From Erythroxylum novogranatense (Eukaryota > Streptophyta > Magnoliopsida > Malpighiales > Erythroxylaceae): DNA of 64,000 nucleotides. Within the stretch, counting starts at the first letter, position 1, and each line of letters begins with the position of its first letter. The notes under the pieces were generated by a model, which was given only the letters and a program-made list of their open reading frames with translations, made no database searches and had not been told where the DNA came from. The position numbers were made by a program, and so were the translations under genes. The DNA lies in contig CM057232.1 in the NCBI GenBank assembly GCA_029891385.1, forward strand, positions 62,991,824 to 63,055,823, given 5' to 3'. Shown here one piece after another: positions 22,163 through 32,877 of the stretch.

Positions 22163-24985
22163 GCCAGCATTATGATCTTGCATGGGCGCATGTGTATGAG
22201 TTACACGCATAAGCAATTGTTAAGAATTTGAGGTGAGAAAATGATGATACTCTTTTGTGATATGAGAAAAAGAAAGTTGCGAATGATTAGAAAGGAGAAA
22301 TAATGGATGGGTAAACATAACAGAATCGTATTGGAGGATGTATTATTGAACATGACAGCAATATTGTACTGTGGTGATATGTTTTTGATAGTGATATAGA
22401 TACGAATGTATTGTCATGGACTGTTTTGAGAAATATAAGGATATAAGTATACATGATGAGATTAGAGTGTACAAGTAGAGTGCAATGGAAGCATAACTTT
22501 GTGATGATCTTAAGACGAGGAAATTGGAACCGAAGTTGTTGTTCGATTAATACGACAAGAGTTATGATCCGCAGTAAGAAGAAATTTGTGGAATTGAGGT
22601 CAGAATTTCATAATGGTTATGCATCGATAAATATTTTGAATTGTTTGAGGATATACATGTGGAAGATGAAATAAATGATAATTGAAAAATGAGATAGAAG
22701 TGAGGAAATAGAGAAAGGGAAATGAAGTAGACATAAATGACCTTATGTGAGATGAATGAAATGATATGTAGTATGGGAAAATGAGAAGAGTATATGCACT
22801 CAATATGGTAATTGACTCATTATGAAATGATATAGCATGATGAATTCTGGAAAAACTAGAATACAATTGGTGTTAGTATGTTTGATCTAAGATCAATGAA
22901 GATCAAGGTATCAATTGTGTAAGATATAAATTGGTGATTTTCAAGGAGTAAATTTGTGGACAGAATGGCATGGCTTTGACGATGCCCAGCTAAGCATATG
23001 CGATAGTAAGCAAGTTCGTTACTCCATTGAGTTTTGAGTGACTTGAACATTATCACCTTATGAGGATGAGAGATATTGGTCCTCTCGAGGGATTAAAAGT
23101 AGCTGATAATATGATGATGATAGCAGGTGATTGATAAAGATTTGTATGAATAATATATATGATAGTAGCAAGAAATTCTCTTTTGAAGAAGAATTTCACT
23201 AAGTTAGATTCAGTAGATCAGATAGTTTATATTAAGACTGATCAATGAAAGAACTGATAAAAAAGGAATAAGTAATGATTCGAAAGTGAGTATTGGAGTC
23301 CTATCCCTAACGGAGACTCAAGCAAAAGACGTAGAATATACTACTGAGAATGTATGTATTTTTGTTTGATGTAAAAGATCCAACTATTCGAGTGGATTCC
23401 TAAATTTGAGGAGACATTAATTGCCAATATGAGGAGTATATAGGTTCACGTTATGTTCTGGGTAAATATGTTCGGGAAATGCAAATTTTATTCGATGAAG
23501 GTATGACAAGCACAGGAAGCTAAGATTGCAAATAAACGAGAGTATATGGAGGAACGAGTATAAATGAGCAGCCATCAGAATACGTCAATGTGAAATATGA
23601 GGAAATCTAAAGAATGGAAAAAATCAGTCAAGAAAGGTAAGACAATTGGGAAATTGAAAATAACAAGAGGCAATATTACCTCATTGAGGAATAAGTTATT
23701 TGGGGAATTACTAGAACCAATTGTGGACATATGGAGTTTTGACAATATTTGTTCAAGTTAACAAATTCCCCGACAATACTATGGTATTGAAGATTAAAGT
23801 GATCCAAGCGAAGTTTGAGGATATGTTAAGTGTATTCGAAGGGTTGAGAAGAATACTTGAGGAAAAATAAGTAATGAGGAACGAAGGTAAAGAAAATTTG
23901 GAGGAATTATAATACCGATATTAATTATATCGTCTGGATTCGGAAATTCAGTAGTATACAATGATGTTTGCATAAGATATCAGGATAAGATCCAACGCAA
24001 TAAAATGAAGTGAATTCACGTGCAGGAAGACAATTGAAACCTCATAGGTTGATTGTTGATACATGAATTGAAACTTGCTGCTGTAGTGATTGCTTGAAAG
24101 TTGGAGACATTATATGTACAGAAATATTTTGACTGTGTGTAAGATATACAGATTATGAAACTTAAGGTACTTATTGAGTTGAAAGAATTGAATACGAGAC
24201 TGAGACAATGGATAGAGTTGCTGGAAGATTATGTTGTACAAATGAGTACAAAAATGGTAAAGCTAGTGTTGTAATCAGATGCATTGAATAGAGAAATCAA
24301 TAGCAGTGAAGTATGAATTCAGATATAGAGCTTATCAGATCTAATGCAATAAAGAGTGCTAAATGGACTTAGGGCAAAATGAAGTGCCATTAGTCACTGA
24401 AAATGTAAGATCAGTTTCACATGAACAAAGCTCAAATTGAGGATTCAGAAATTATGAACCTTACCAAGAAATAAAAAATGAATGTGAATTTTGAGTTGGA
24501 GTAGGAAAAATAATACTGGGTGATTGAGATAAGAAGTATGCGTACCGGCAAAGATGATTGAGCAAAGAGACTGTTAGAAAAGTACAAGTGGTGATTTAAG
24601 CTATACATCCTAGAAGAAATATGTCAAGTGACTGAAATTTTGAATTGTCGACGGTCTTAACTGTCAGAGATATGGTTGAAGTTTATAGTTTGGAGTTCAT
24701 AGGAACATGAGACCAATGTATGGTTCTATTTGAATTTAAGCATCACAATCGTTGTCATCATGATTTCAATAGAATACTATATGAGGAGTTTGATGATAGA
24801 AAGAGTAATCGCTTTTGTATTATGATGAGTAAGGCCTACTGGTCATGGAAGGCTAAAATTGGAGATGTTATGGACAAGTGATATTAAGTGATTTAAGAAA
24901 GATGGATGAATTAGGCGGATCCGTGCCAAAGACATGGAATACAGTGAGAGAGACATAAGAGTTAAATGTACTGATACTAAAGTGA
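22163..24985 (+). other. LARD-1 interior without coding capacity
   Basis: About 2.8 kb with stops in all frames and no ORF beyond about 90 codons. I could not recognise gag, protease or RT catalytic motifs. A decayed gypsy origin is inferred from its place between primer site and the pol C-terminal remnant that follows. Confidence 0.65.
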
Positions 24986-25320
24986 TGTAAATTATTACGT
25001 GAAAGATGATTTGTCTCTAAGGGTATCACCTTGTAGGGTGTGCTTACATGGGGTACAAGGTGTGCTTACATAGGGTACAAGGTGTGCTCAAGTTAGGACA
25101 AAGGATTTGCTAAGCCCAATATGAATTGGTCTATATGAAATTATTATGAGTTAGCGCTACTAATAAAAGATGTCTTAGCTCGAAATGTGATATACTTGAG
25201 TACATTAAGGAGATATTGATATGATATGATATTCGTTTTTTCGACACAGGAAGTGGAAAAATTGTGAGTGATCCGAAAAATAATGAGGAACTAGTTAAGA
25301 AAGTGAATGGCCAAATAAGG
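24986..25320 (+). pseudogene. Remnant of gypsy (Tekay/Del) integrase C-terminus
   Basis: The phrase DLSLRVSPCR resembles the conserved integrase tail of Tekay/Del chromoviruses (VFLKVSP), and later fragments fit the following PxYIGPFEI and LPPxL region in shifting frames. A threefold direct repeat of GGGTACAAGGTGTGCTTACAT (25037-25092) has expanded inside it. Weak but positioned correctly before the pol-end signature. Confidence 0.5.
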
Positions 25321-25424
25321 GATTGAAAGAACGAGCGAGTCTGTTAACCATAGTCATTTGAAAGAAAGTATTGGAGTGATGAAGTTTAATGAGAAATGCA
25401 GGAACACCCTGCACTCCTAATCAA

Positions 25425-25471
25425 TCAGATAAGAATTTCGAGGGTGAAATTCTTTTTAAGAGGGGGAGAGT
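25425..25471 (+). promoter_or_regulatory. LARD-1 pol-end signature and polypurine tract
   Basis: AATTTCGAGGGTGAAATTC followed by TTTTTAAGAGGGGGAGAG abuts the 3' LTR. The same pol-end plus purine-run arrangement occurs in LARD-2 at 42080-42120 and is characteristic of Tekay/Del gypsy elements. Confidence 0.8.
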
Positions 25472-28084
25472 TGTTGGCCCATGATTTTTTTCTTGTTAAA
25501 TAAAGCATGATTTTAAATAAATTATGAGGTTTGATGGATAAAATTTTAGAGCTACTTTTTATGTAAATGTTAGTAGAATTTATTATATGGTTTGGTTGTA
25601 TTAAAAGTGGTAAGAATGCATAAGGGCATTTTGGGCATGACACTTAAGGTTATAAGACTTAAGGCTTAAAGGAAAGGGCAAAATGGACATTGCACACTCA
25701 TTAAGGGTATAAAAAGAAGAAGAAATGGTTGTTTTTTTTTGAAAAATGAAGAAGAGAATCGTGAGTGAGGGAGAAGAAGAAGAGAAAAATTAGGGTTTTG
25801 AAAATTTTGAAGATTTTGAAGAATGTGAAGCATCCACAAGTAAGTACAAGACTCAACCCTTCTTGATTTGTTGAATGAATCATGTTTAGTGATAGTTAGA
25901 AGTGAAAATGAAGTGGAATGTGTGAAGTGAGTTGTTGTTGAACGGTGTTCTAGGGTTAATGATTTTGTTGTGTTTGTAAATGATTTTGGGTTGGAATGAG
26001 GTTAGAAATGAAGTAGGAATGATAATTTACGGTTAAGATGAGTTATTTGTGAAATATAGGAAGTATGAAGATGAAGAATGTCGAAAATCAATTTTTGGGA
26101 GGTTTCTGGTCTCACATGTCGTGGCGCACGCAGCGCCCATGATGCGACGTGCATGAGCGCCCTCGCTGCGGCGAGCTTCTGGGTTTCGTCGCGGTGAGCT
26201 CCAACATTTTTCGCCGCGGCGAGCTCAATTTTCCTACACAGGCATGTTTTGGTATTTTATCCATAACTTTTGATGTAGATGTGCAAATGAGGTGATTTTT
26301 AATTCGTTGTAAAATAGAGACAAAGGTTTACAAGTTTTGTGAAGAAACAAAGTTTTAATTCAGTATATAAAGATCTCAAATTTTGGATGGAAGTTGAGTA
26401 TAGATTCTTTTTTAACATAAGGATAGTCCCAATATGTTTGGAGTATAACTTTCCGATTTCTGAAACAAATTGAATGATTTTGGAGTCATTAGAAACTTAA
26501 GGAAATGGGGAACATTTTTCTAGAAGAGAATATTACCAGATTTTGTCATTTACTTGATCATAGTGATCATGGAGAATTGACCCGAATGTTTGGACTTTTG
26601 GAAGAGTTTGAGTTTTAGAATTTATCTTAGTGAATATGCAATATATGGGTCCTCAAATTGTATTCCTATTCAATGAGAATTTTGCATTTGATAAAGGGAA
26701 TCAAGGAAGGCAAGAGGATCAAGAGGAGAGGCATCTTTAAGCATGTATCCAAGCAAGGAATTGGTGGGTTACATGTTTATAATTTAGTAATGAGCCAATA
26801 ATGTTTTCTTCCAAATCAAGAATGATTTCAATTACTTCATAAATGTTGTTTTTGTTTCTTTTGAATGATTTGCAAAATTGTTACATGTTTCGGTATATGA
26901 ACTTTGTTGATGAATTTCAAATAAAGATGGGAATGCATTGAAACATTTTATGTTATGCCTTGCAAAATTCATGGCATTTTGTATATTCGGAAAAGAAGAA
27001 AGGGCATGAAAAGTATGAAAGCATTTGATAAAATGATTTGAGCATGAAATGAAAATGTGCTTTGTTTGGGTAAGAGAGGAACGTTTCGTTAGTCAGGTGC
27101 ACGTCGACATATAGCGTTCTCCCGGCTGCCCGCTTGAGGCCACAAGATCTTGAGAAATCGGACTCGTTTTATTCACGGTATAAACTTCGGTTTATCCGTT
27201 TTATTCCACGAAACTCTCGAGCCATTTGTTTGTGCATTGCATCTTTGAATGGTCAAGTATGTTGCATAAATTGAGTTTTCAGATTGATGGTTAAATGGAT
27301 ATCTTTGTGTTGATGTGATGACATTTTTAACTATGAGTTTTGAATTCAAATTTCAAATTTGACTGAGAATTTAGGAACAAAGCATTTTATGAATTCATTA
27401 TGATTTTTATATGACAAATGAACACTTCAACGGTTTTGCTTATTCTTCGTTATAAACTTGTTACCCACGAGCTTTAAGCTCACCCCCTTCTGTCCCCACC
27501 TTCAAGTTTTGAGCAAGAGATGGAGTGAAAGAGAGTCAAGGCATCACTCCTAATTTGCTTATGTTGTAATTTGAGTTATTTATGTAAAATATGAGGATTT
27601 GACACTTTTCAAGGATTTCTAGTTCATGTAACTTTTGTCTTTTGAGATTTTGGATTATTGTTGTAATTGTGGCTTGGTATGCCTTTAGAGCTTGTAAAAC
27701 TCTATTCTTTGATGTTAAGGAATTATGAATTATGTATGGATGATGTTGAGTGGAAGTATGCATTTGCGTGTATGGATGATGTGGAGTGGAAATTCTTTAT
27801 ACTTGAGGAAGTTATCGATTTGATATGAATATTTTGATTGTGAATTATATATATATATATATATATATGTGAGATGTGTTATGGAAAAAGGAACATAGAA
27901 ATGGTATGAGACTTTAAGCTTCATGATTTCCTTGGATTACGCCAACGTTTATAGTTCAATGGTTGGACTCCGAAAACGGGGCTCATCATGTTTGGTACCT
28001 GAGCAAGAAAAGATTTCAATAAACTACGCTTCAGTATGATGGTATTTTGTTTCCGAGGTTGGGTTTTGGAAACGGGGCCCAACA
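25472..28084 (+). repeat. LARD-1 3' LTR
   Basis: This 2613-bp partner of 19533-22146 starts TGTTGGCCC and ends CCCAACA. Long blocks (for example 26281-26580 against 20340-20640) look identical, while the CpG cluster differs strongly. Confidence 0.9.
26116..26227. repeat. CpG-rich palindromic module cluster, LARD-1 3' LTR
   Basis: Cores CTCGCTGCGGCGAG, GTCGCGGTGAGC and CGCCGCGGCGAGC carry the spacers CTTCTGGGTTTC then CTCCAACATTTTT. The order is swapped relative to the 5' LTR. Confidence 0.8.
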
Positions 28085-28376
28085 AATAGGGTGTAAATAG
28101 ATCTACAAAAGGAAAATAGGATAGGATGGAAAGGTAGAGACCTTTAAATCTAGATTGGTAGCTAAAGGCTATACTCAAAAAGAGTGTATAGACTGTGAGG
28201 AGACTTTTTCTCCAGTTACCAGGCTTATTTCGATTATGAAATGTGGCAAATGGATGTCAAGACTGTATTTCTTAATGGGGATCTTAAGGAGATCATTTAT
28301 ACAGCCCAACTAGAAGGTTTCATTGGGCCAAGAAATGAGCATAAGGTATGCAAGTTACAAAGGTCCATTTATGGAT
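28085..28376 (+). pseudogene. Copia-C1 RT fragment between two insertions
   Basis: C1 pol resumes after LARD-1 with the segment equivalent to GVNRSTKGK, then [16 protein letters not shown] sequence. A short deletion removes the stretch before the YFDYE region. It stops at CCATTTATGGAT where the solo LTR begins and continues at 29979. Confidence 0.8.
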
Positions 28377-29978
28377 TGATCGCGGCTCTATCGATTCGAC
28401 CTTAAGATCGATCGTTGGAAGCTGGTCAAAAATAATGAATTCCAAGATTGCAATACAGGTTCCAACCTCGGGTCGTCTCACTTAATTGGAATCAAGTGAA
28501 AAAGGTCTAAGCTAGCCTAATTGTCAAAAATTGCAATCAAAGTTGATAAAATGGGGTTTTGGTCATTAAAAAGAACTAAGGAAATTTAACTAAATTGAAG
28601 GACAAAGTATAAAAAGTATATTTTTGGATTTTTAAGAAGTAAGTGAAATTGAAAATTTGAGTAATAAGAAAATGATAATAAATCCTTTTGAAAATGAGCT
28701 TAGGCTATCATGGTTCAAAACAATTTTCGGGAAGTGAAATTCACTAAGTTTTCAAATAACAACCTTAAAGACTTCTCCTCAAGTCCAGTATCTTGATCAA
28801 TGAACTCCATTTCTCAAGATCCCATTAAGTGCTCTTAAGCCTTAGAACCTTGAGGGATTTTTTAAGTCCAAGGTTTTAATCAACGAACTCTGTTAACTAA
28901 AACCTTGTTAAATGCATCTTAGTGTGTGAAATGGACAAGTTAATGCAATTAGTCAATTGGTTCAAGCACAATCTCAATATCAAACACAACTAGGCAGATA
29001 AAGAGGGTTAACACAATCACTAAAAGAAATATATGAGACTTCATATATTGATGCATCGAAGTTCTACATTAACCAATCCATAACACAAGATATCGTTCAA
29101 CACTTGATTAAACTATAACCAAGCTTATCTAACTACAAGAAGTAAACCCTAACTCAAGAATTTACAACACTGTAATTAAACTTGCGATGTAAAGATTAAC
29201 TCCTTTTTTAGAATCGGTGAACTCAAGCTGATGCTACATCTTCAAGAGGAAATGTGGTTTAGCTACGCATGACTCCGAACTCTCTCATGAATGTTGAAGA
29301 TTGGACGTCTCCCATGGTTGCAGTAGATGGAAATGGTGTAGGGATGATGGTGATGGTCGAAGATGAGAAAAATGGAAATGATAGTGGAAGAGATAATCGT
29401 CTCTGCTGCCTCCAAAGCGTCTCCCAGAGATATCCGTTTTCTTTAACCTAAAAATAGCAAGGTTTTTAAATGATGGATGCGGGTCAAGTCGGTACAGTGA
29501 GAGATCTTTCCAAATGAAGTCCGGGTATTTGTCTGCTCGCCGTGGCGAGATGTTTCTTAGATGTCGCGACGTGTCTTCCTGGATTGCTCTCCACGGCGTG
29601 TTACTTGATTGACGTCACGGCGTGCTCCTTTTCATCCTCGCCGCGACGAGATGCTTTGTAGGCGCTGCGGCGTGCACTTCTTGGATCCTCGTCGCGGCGT
29701 GCTGCTTGCATTACGTCACGGCGTGCAGACTTCTTCTCAACCTTTTTGACTCTCTTCATCCCCTACAATATGAAACAACAATTTGCAGTATCAATTGTCC
29801 TTGGAAAAATTATGATAGAATTAATGTCAATTTGTGACAATTTTGCTATCAAATTGTATAAAGTGTAAGCTCACTGTAAGGGACTAATTAAGGCAAAAAA
29901 TCACAAATTAAGAGTCAAAAAGTACATTAAGAACAGTAAAAGTGTAGCCAATTTGTAAGGTAAACTTGGGCTCAATCA
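28377..29978 (-). mobile_element. Solo LTR of an Athila/TAT-like gypsy element
   Basis: This 1602-bp LTR starts TGATCGCGGC and ends GGGCTCAATCA. It is flanked by TGGAT and TGGAC, a target-site duplication with one change, and splits the C1 RT between CCATTTA and CAAGCATCTAGG. It is homologous to the LTR at 32878-34426, whose polypurine tract gives the orientation. No internal sequence remains, so intra-element LTR recombination removed it. It carries a striking CpG module array. Confidence 0.85.
29537..29725. repeat. Eight-module CpG-rich array, about 25-bp period
   Basis: Eight cores fitting YCRCGRCGWG begin near 29538, 29563, 29590, 29614, 29639, 29664, 29691 and 29715, so spacing is 24-27 bp. 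Cores 1 and 5 are the palindromic CTCGCCGNGRCGAG type; the rest end in CGTG. Spacers 1-4 resemble spacers 5-8 in order, so the array is a duplicated block of four modules, about 101 bp. Confidence 0.85.
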
Positions 29979-30297
29979 TGGACTTTAGCAAGCATCTAGG
30001 TCTTGGAAAACTAGGTTCGATAAGTCTGTCAAAACCTATGGGTTCATACAAAAACTAGATGAGCCTTGTTTTTATAAAAGAATACGAGAAGGTAAGGTTA
30101 CCTTCCTAATCCTGTATGCTGATGACATTCTGCTTATTGGGAATGATGTGGGAATGTTATCTATGGTTAAGGTATGACTAAATGAACAATTTTCAATGAA
30201 AGATTTGGGATAGGCTAACTATGTTCTAGGGATCAAACCTATAAGGGATCCTAAGAACAAACAGATAGCATTGTTTTAATTAACCTACATTGAGAAC
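29979..30297 (+). pseudogene. Copia-C1 RT fragment with catalytic box
   Basis: RT resumes with QASRSWKTRFD-like sequence and contains ILYADDILLIGNDVG, the intact YADD box, then FSMKDLG and YVLGIKPIRDPKN. It ends abruptly at CATTGAGAACC, where it joins the middle of a C1 LTR. RNase H and the 3' end of pol are absent. Confidence 0.83.
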
Positions 30298-31763
30298 CCG
30301 TATGTGTTTCGTTATAATTCTTGATATGATCGGAATGTATTTTTATATAGTATCAATCTAGTGTCTGCATGTTGGAATTATTAATTGAGACATGTATCAG
30401 GGAACATTCACTCAAATAAAGAGTTTATAGTGATATTATCACTTTTAGATGTTTTAAGGAGATTTGGTGATTAAACTAGTGTCAGTAGTTTGATGGACTA
30501 GCTATCCATATAGTCTTAACACCAAGATGAGATCTTGCGTCTTAATCACCATATAAAGTAAAATGGGAGATCTAAAAGGAAAAACTAATATAAGGACAAA
30601 ACGGTAATTTACCCTTTATTGTGCGGATGACTATAATAAGGTTCTAAATAGGGTTTGCAATTGGACATAAAATATGTGTTATCATAATATTTAATAATTC
30701 AAGAGTTTAACTAATTTTCTTTAGTGGAATGACATTTAGTTAATAAGCTAGAATTAATTTTAGTAAGATTAGATGAATTCTAGGCTTATTGGAGCTTGAA
30801 TTATCAAAGTCCAATAAGATTCCTCACTTGTCTTCAAGGAAGGTTATCAAGCTAAGTAAGAAATATAAATAGAAGTTTTAGAAGCCCATAACTGAATGTT
30901 GGGCTTGCACAAATTAATGGTTAATTAGAAGCATTGCTAAATGAAGATGGTCTTTATTATGGTTTATCATCATTAAATGGAGTTATGAACTTACCATTAA
31001 ATGGTTTAATTGTTATCTTTTATTGTTGGCATATAACCTATTATCATTCACTGGATTAAAGAAGAAAGATATGCATTGGATGAATCATCTTCCTTCCTCC
31101 ATCTTCCAAAACTGAAATTGGTAAGTCATATTTAGGTTAATAGTCTTTTCATATGGCCATCTTAAACATAAATGAGATGAGTCTCATTTATTGGCTACTT
31201 TATGATTGATTAAAGTAAGAAGTGATGCATTAGATGCTATTCTCTTCTTCCATTCCATGCATAACTAAAATTCAGTGTGTAAGAAAGTGTTCTTGCATGT
31301 TTTGTCTCTCTCTCTCTCCTTTCATGCATGAGTGAGCTGAAATTTGCAAGAGAAGAGTCTCATTTTCGGTTCATTTCTTCTAAGAAAATCTCCTCCAAAC
31401 ATTTCTTCTCCTTTCCCACCAAAGGATTTTGTTAACCAAATTGTCCTGGAAGAACAAGAGGTAAATCAAATTGGTTGATGATACAACAACAAGGAAAGGA
31501 TAGATTGACAAAGAAAATGATTAAAAAACAAAAGCTTTGGATATAAGAAGAAGGAGAGGATAGCGCAGTGAGGAATTAAAGCTGTAGCGAAGGAGTCGGT
31601 AATATCACTATCTTGTTTATGTTTAATATTATCCGTATTCCATATCATATATAGATTGGCATGATGATTTGGATATATTGCTTTTGCTGCAAATAAGATT
31701 TCTAAAAGTTTTGAAATCTACCAGTTCTATAAATATAGCATGCTTTCTTTTTCCGATCCAACA
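30298..31763 (+). repeat. Copia-C1 LTR, copy 3 (5'-truncated)
   Basis: The sequence starts at CGTATGTGTTTCGTTATAAT, which lies about 500 bp inside LTR copy 2, and ends CCAACA. The missing LTR start and missing pol end indicate one illegitimate deletion joining the two. Confidence 0.85.
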
Positions 31764-32877
31764 ATTGGTATCAGAGCTAGTTTCTAATGCATGATTTCGG
31801 TTCCTATATGGTTGATGCATGGGTTGACAATCATTTTTTATATGCTGCATATTTTTATGTGATAGAAATATATATGGTGTATGTGTTGCTCTTTTCGTTG
31901 TCCATAGAAGTTAAATTTACCATGTAAGATTTCTTCATTTGGTTGTAACAAGGGGGTGGTCTATCATCACCATATTTCCTCCTTGGCTTCATTTTTCTGT
32001 TTTCTTTGATTTTGTAATGTACAAATTGATGTAATGATGAAGATGGAGTAGCCATGGATTGAAAAAATGGAGAGGTAAAGGTTTCAGTGTATCCTTTTGT
32101 GTACTGGCATAGTTTCGGCTTTGTGATAACTAAGATGCTGGAATTTTGTTTTAATGAATCTAGTTTCAGTTTTTAATGTAAAAACAAGTGCTGGATTTTT
32201 GTTTCAAGGAATCAAGTTTTGGTTTTGATAAAATACTAAGTGTTGGTTTTTTGTTTTAATGGAATGAGTTTAGGTTTTAATGAAAACAAGTGTTGGAATT
32301 TTTTGTCATGACAAAGATTCAGTTTTATGAAAATCTAGTGCTGGAATTTTTATTTTCAAAGTGAAAAATTTTGGTTTTTATAAATTCCATTACATTTTAT
32401 TTACCGAATGGGCCGGATCATGTGATTGAAGAGTTTGAAGCAGAAGATCTAAGTCCAAGAAGAATATTTTGGGCCTAAAAGGCTTGTTTTTTTTAATGTT
32501 TCTATGATGGATAATCAAAAGTGGCTTAATTAGTTTATATGATGAACGGAGAAATGAACGCAAATAATATGTGATATTACGTGATTGCATGTCATTTAGA
32601 AAATTACCAACCCTAAGCCTTGCCATGCATTCATTATGTATGAGATATATAATGAAACAATATAGGATGGATAATAAATGGCATCTAGACAAGATGATGA
32701 TTAAAACGTAAAGCCCAAAAAGATTGAGTGAGAGAGGATGCTCATGTGAGAGTCCACGGTCTCCAAATGATGGCCCATTTGCATGTGGTGAAATATTACT
32801 CCCCATCGGAGGGCATGAATCTTAGATCGTGCATGGTTTCTGTCTCCCTAAGGATAAGTCCACTTATTGGTAGCAAA
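31764..32877 (+). other. Copia-C1 5' leader, copy 3
   Basis: A perfect primer site TGGTATCAGAGC (31766-31777) follows LTR copy 3, then the same leader with its tandem array (about 32094-32385). A leader, not flanking host DNA, follows this LTR, so a further C1 unit once continued here. It is cut at GCAAA by the Athila-like LTR. Confidence 0.78.

Larger units (their letters stand above)
19533..28084 (+). mobile_element. LARD-1: non-autonomous Tekay/Del-like gypsy element
   Basis: This 8.55-kb element has 2614-bp and 2613-bp LTRs around a 3.3-kb interior with no useful ORF. The flanks CATAG and AATAG form a slightly mutated target-site duplication in C1 pol. The interior keeps a tRNA-Met primer site, a polypurine tract and a Tekay-type pol end, but is riddled with stops. 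LTRs look about 97% identical by eye, so the copy that transposed was probably already non-coding and was mobilised in trans. The LTR is homologous to that at 61498-63759. Confidence 0.87.

Noticed and set aside
29269..29451. Open frame rich in Gly/Asp/Val inside the solo LTR
   Set aside because: Lies in an LTR and has no known motif; the homologous LTR at 32878-34426 does not keep the frame.
29537..29725. Possible CRISPR-like array because of repeated cores and spacers
   Set aside because: Cores are only about 10 bp and variable, spacers are repeated rather than unique, and the context is a plant LTR. CRISPR arrays are not expected in plant nuclear DNA.
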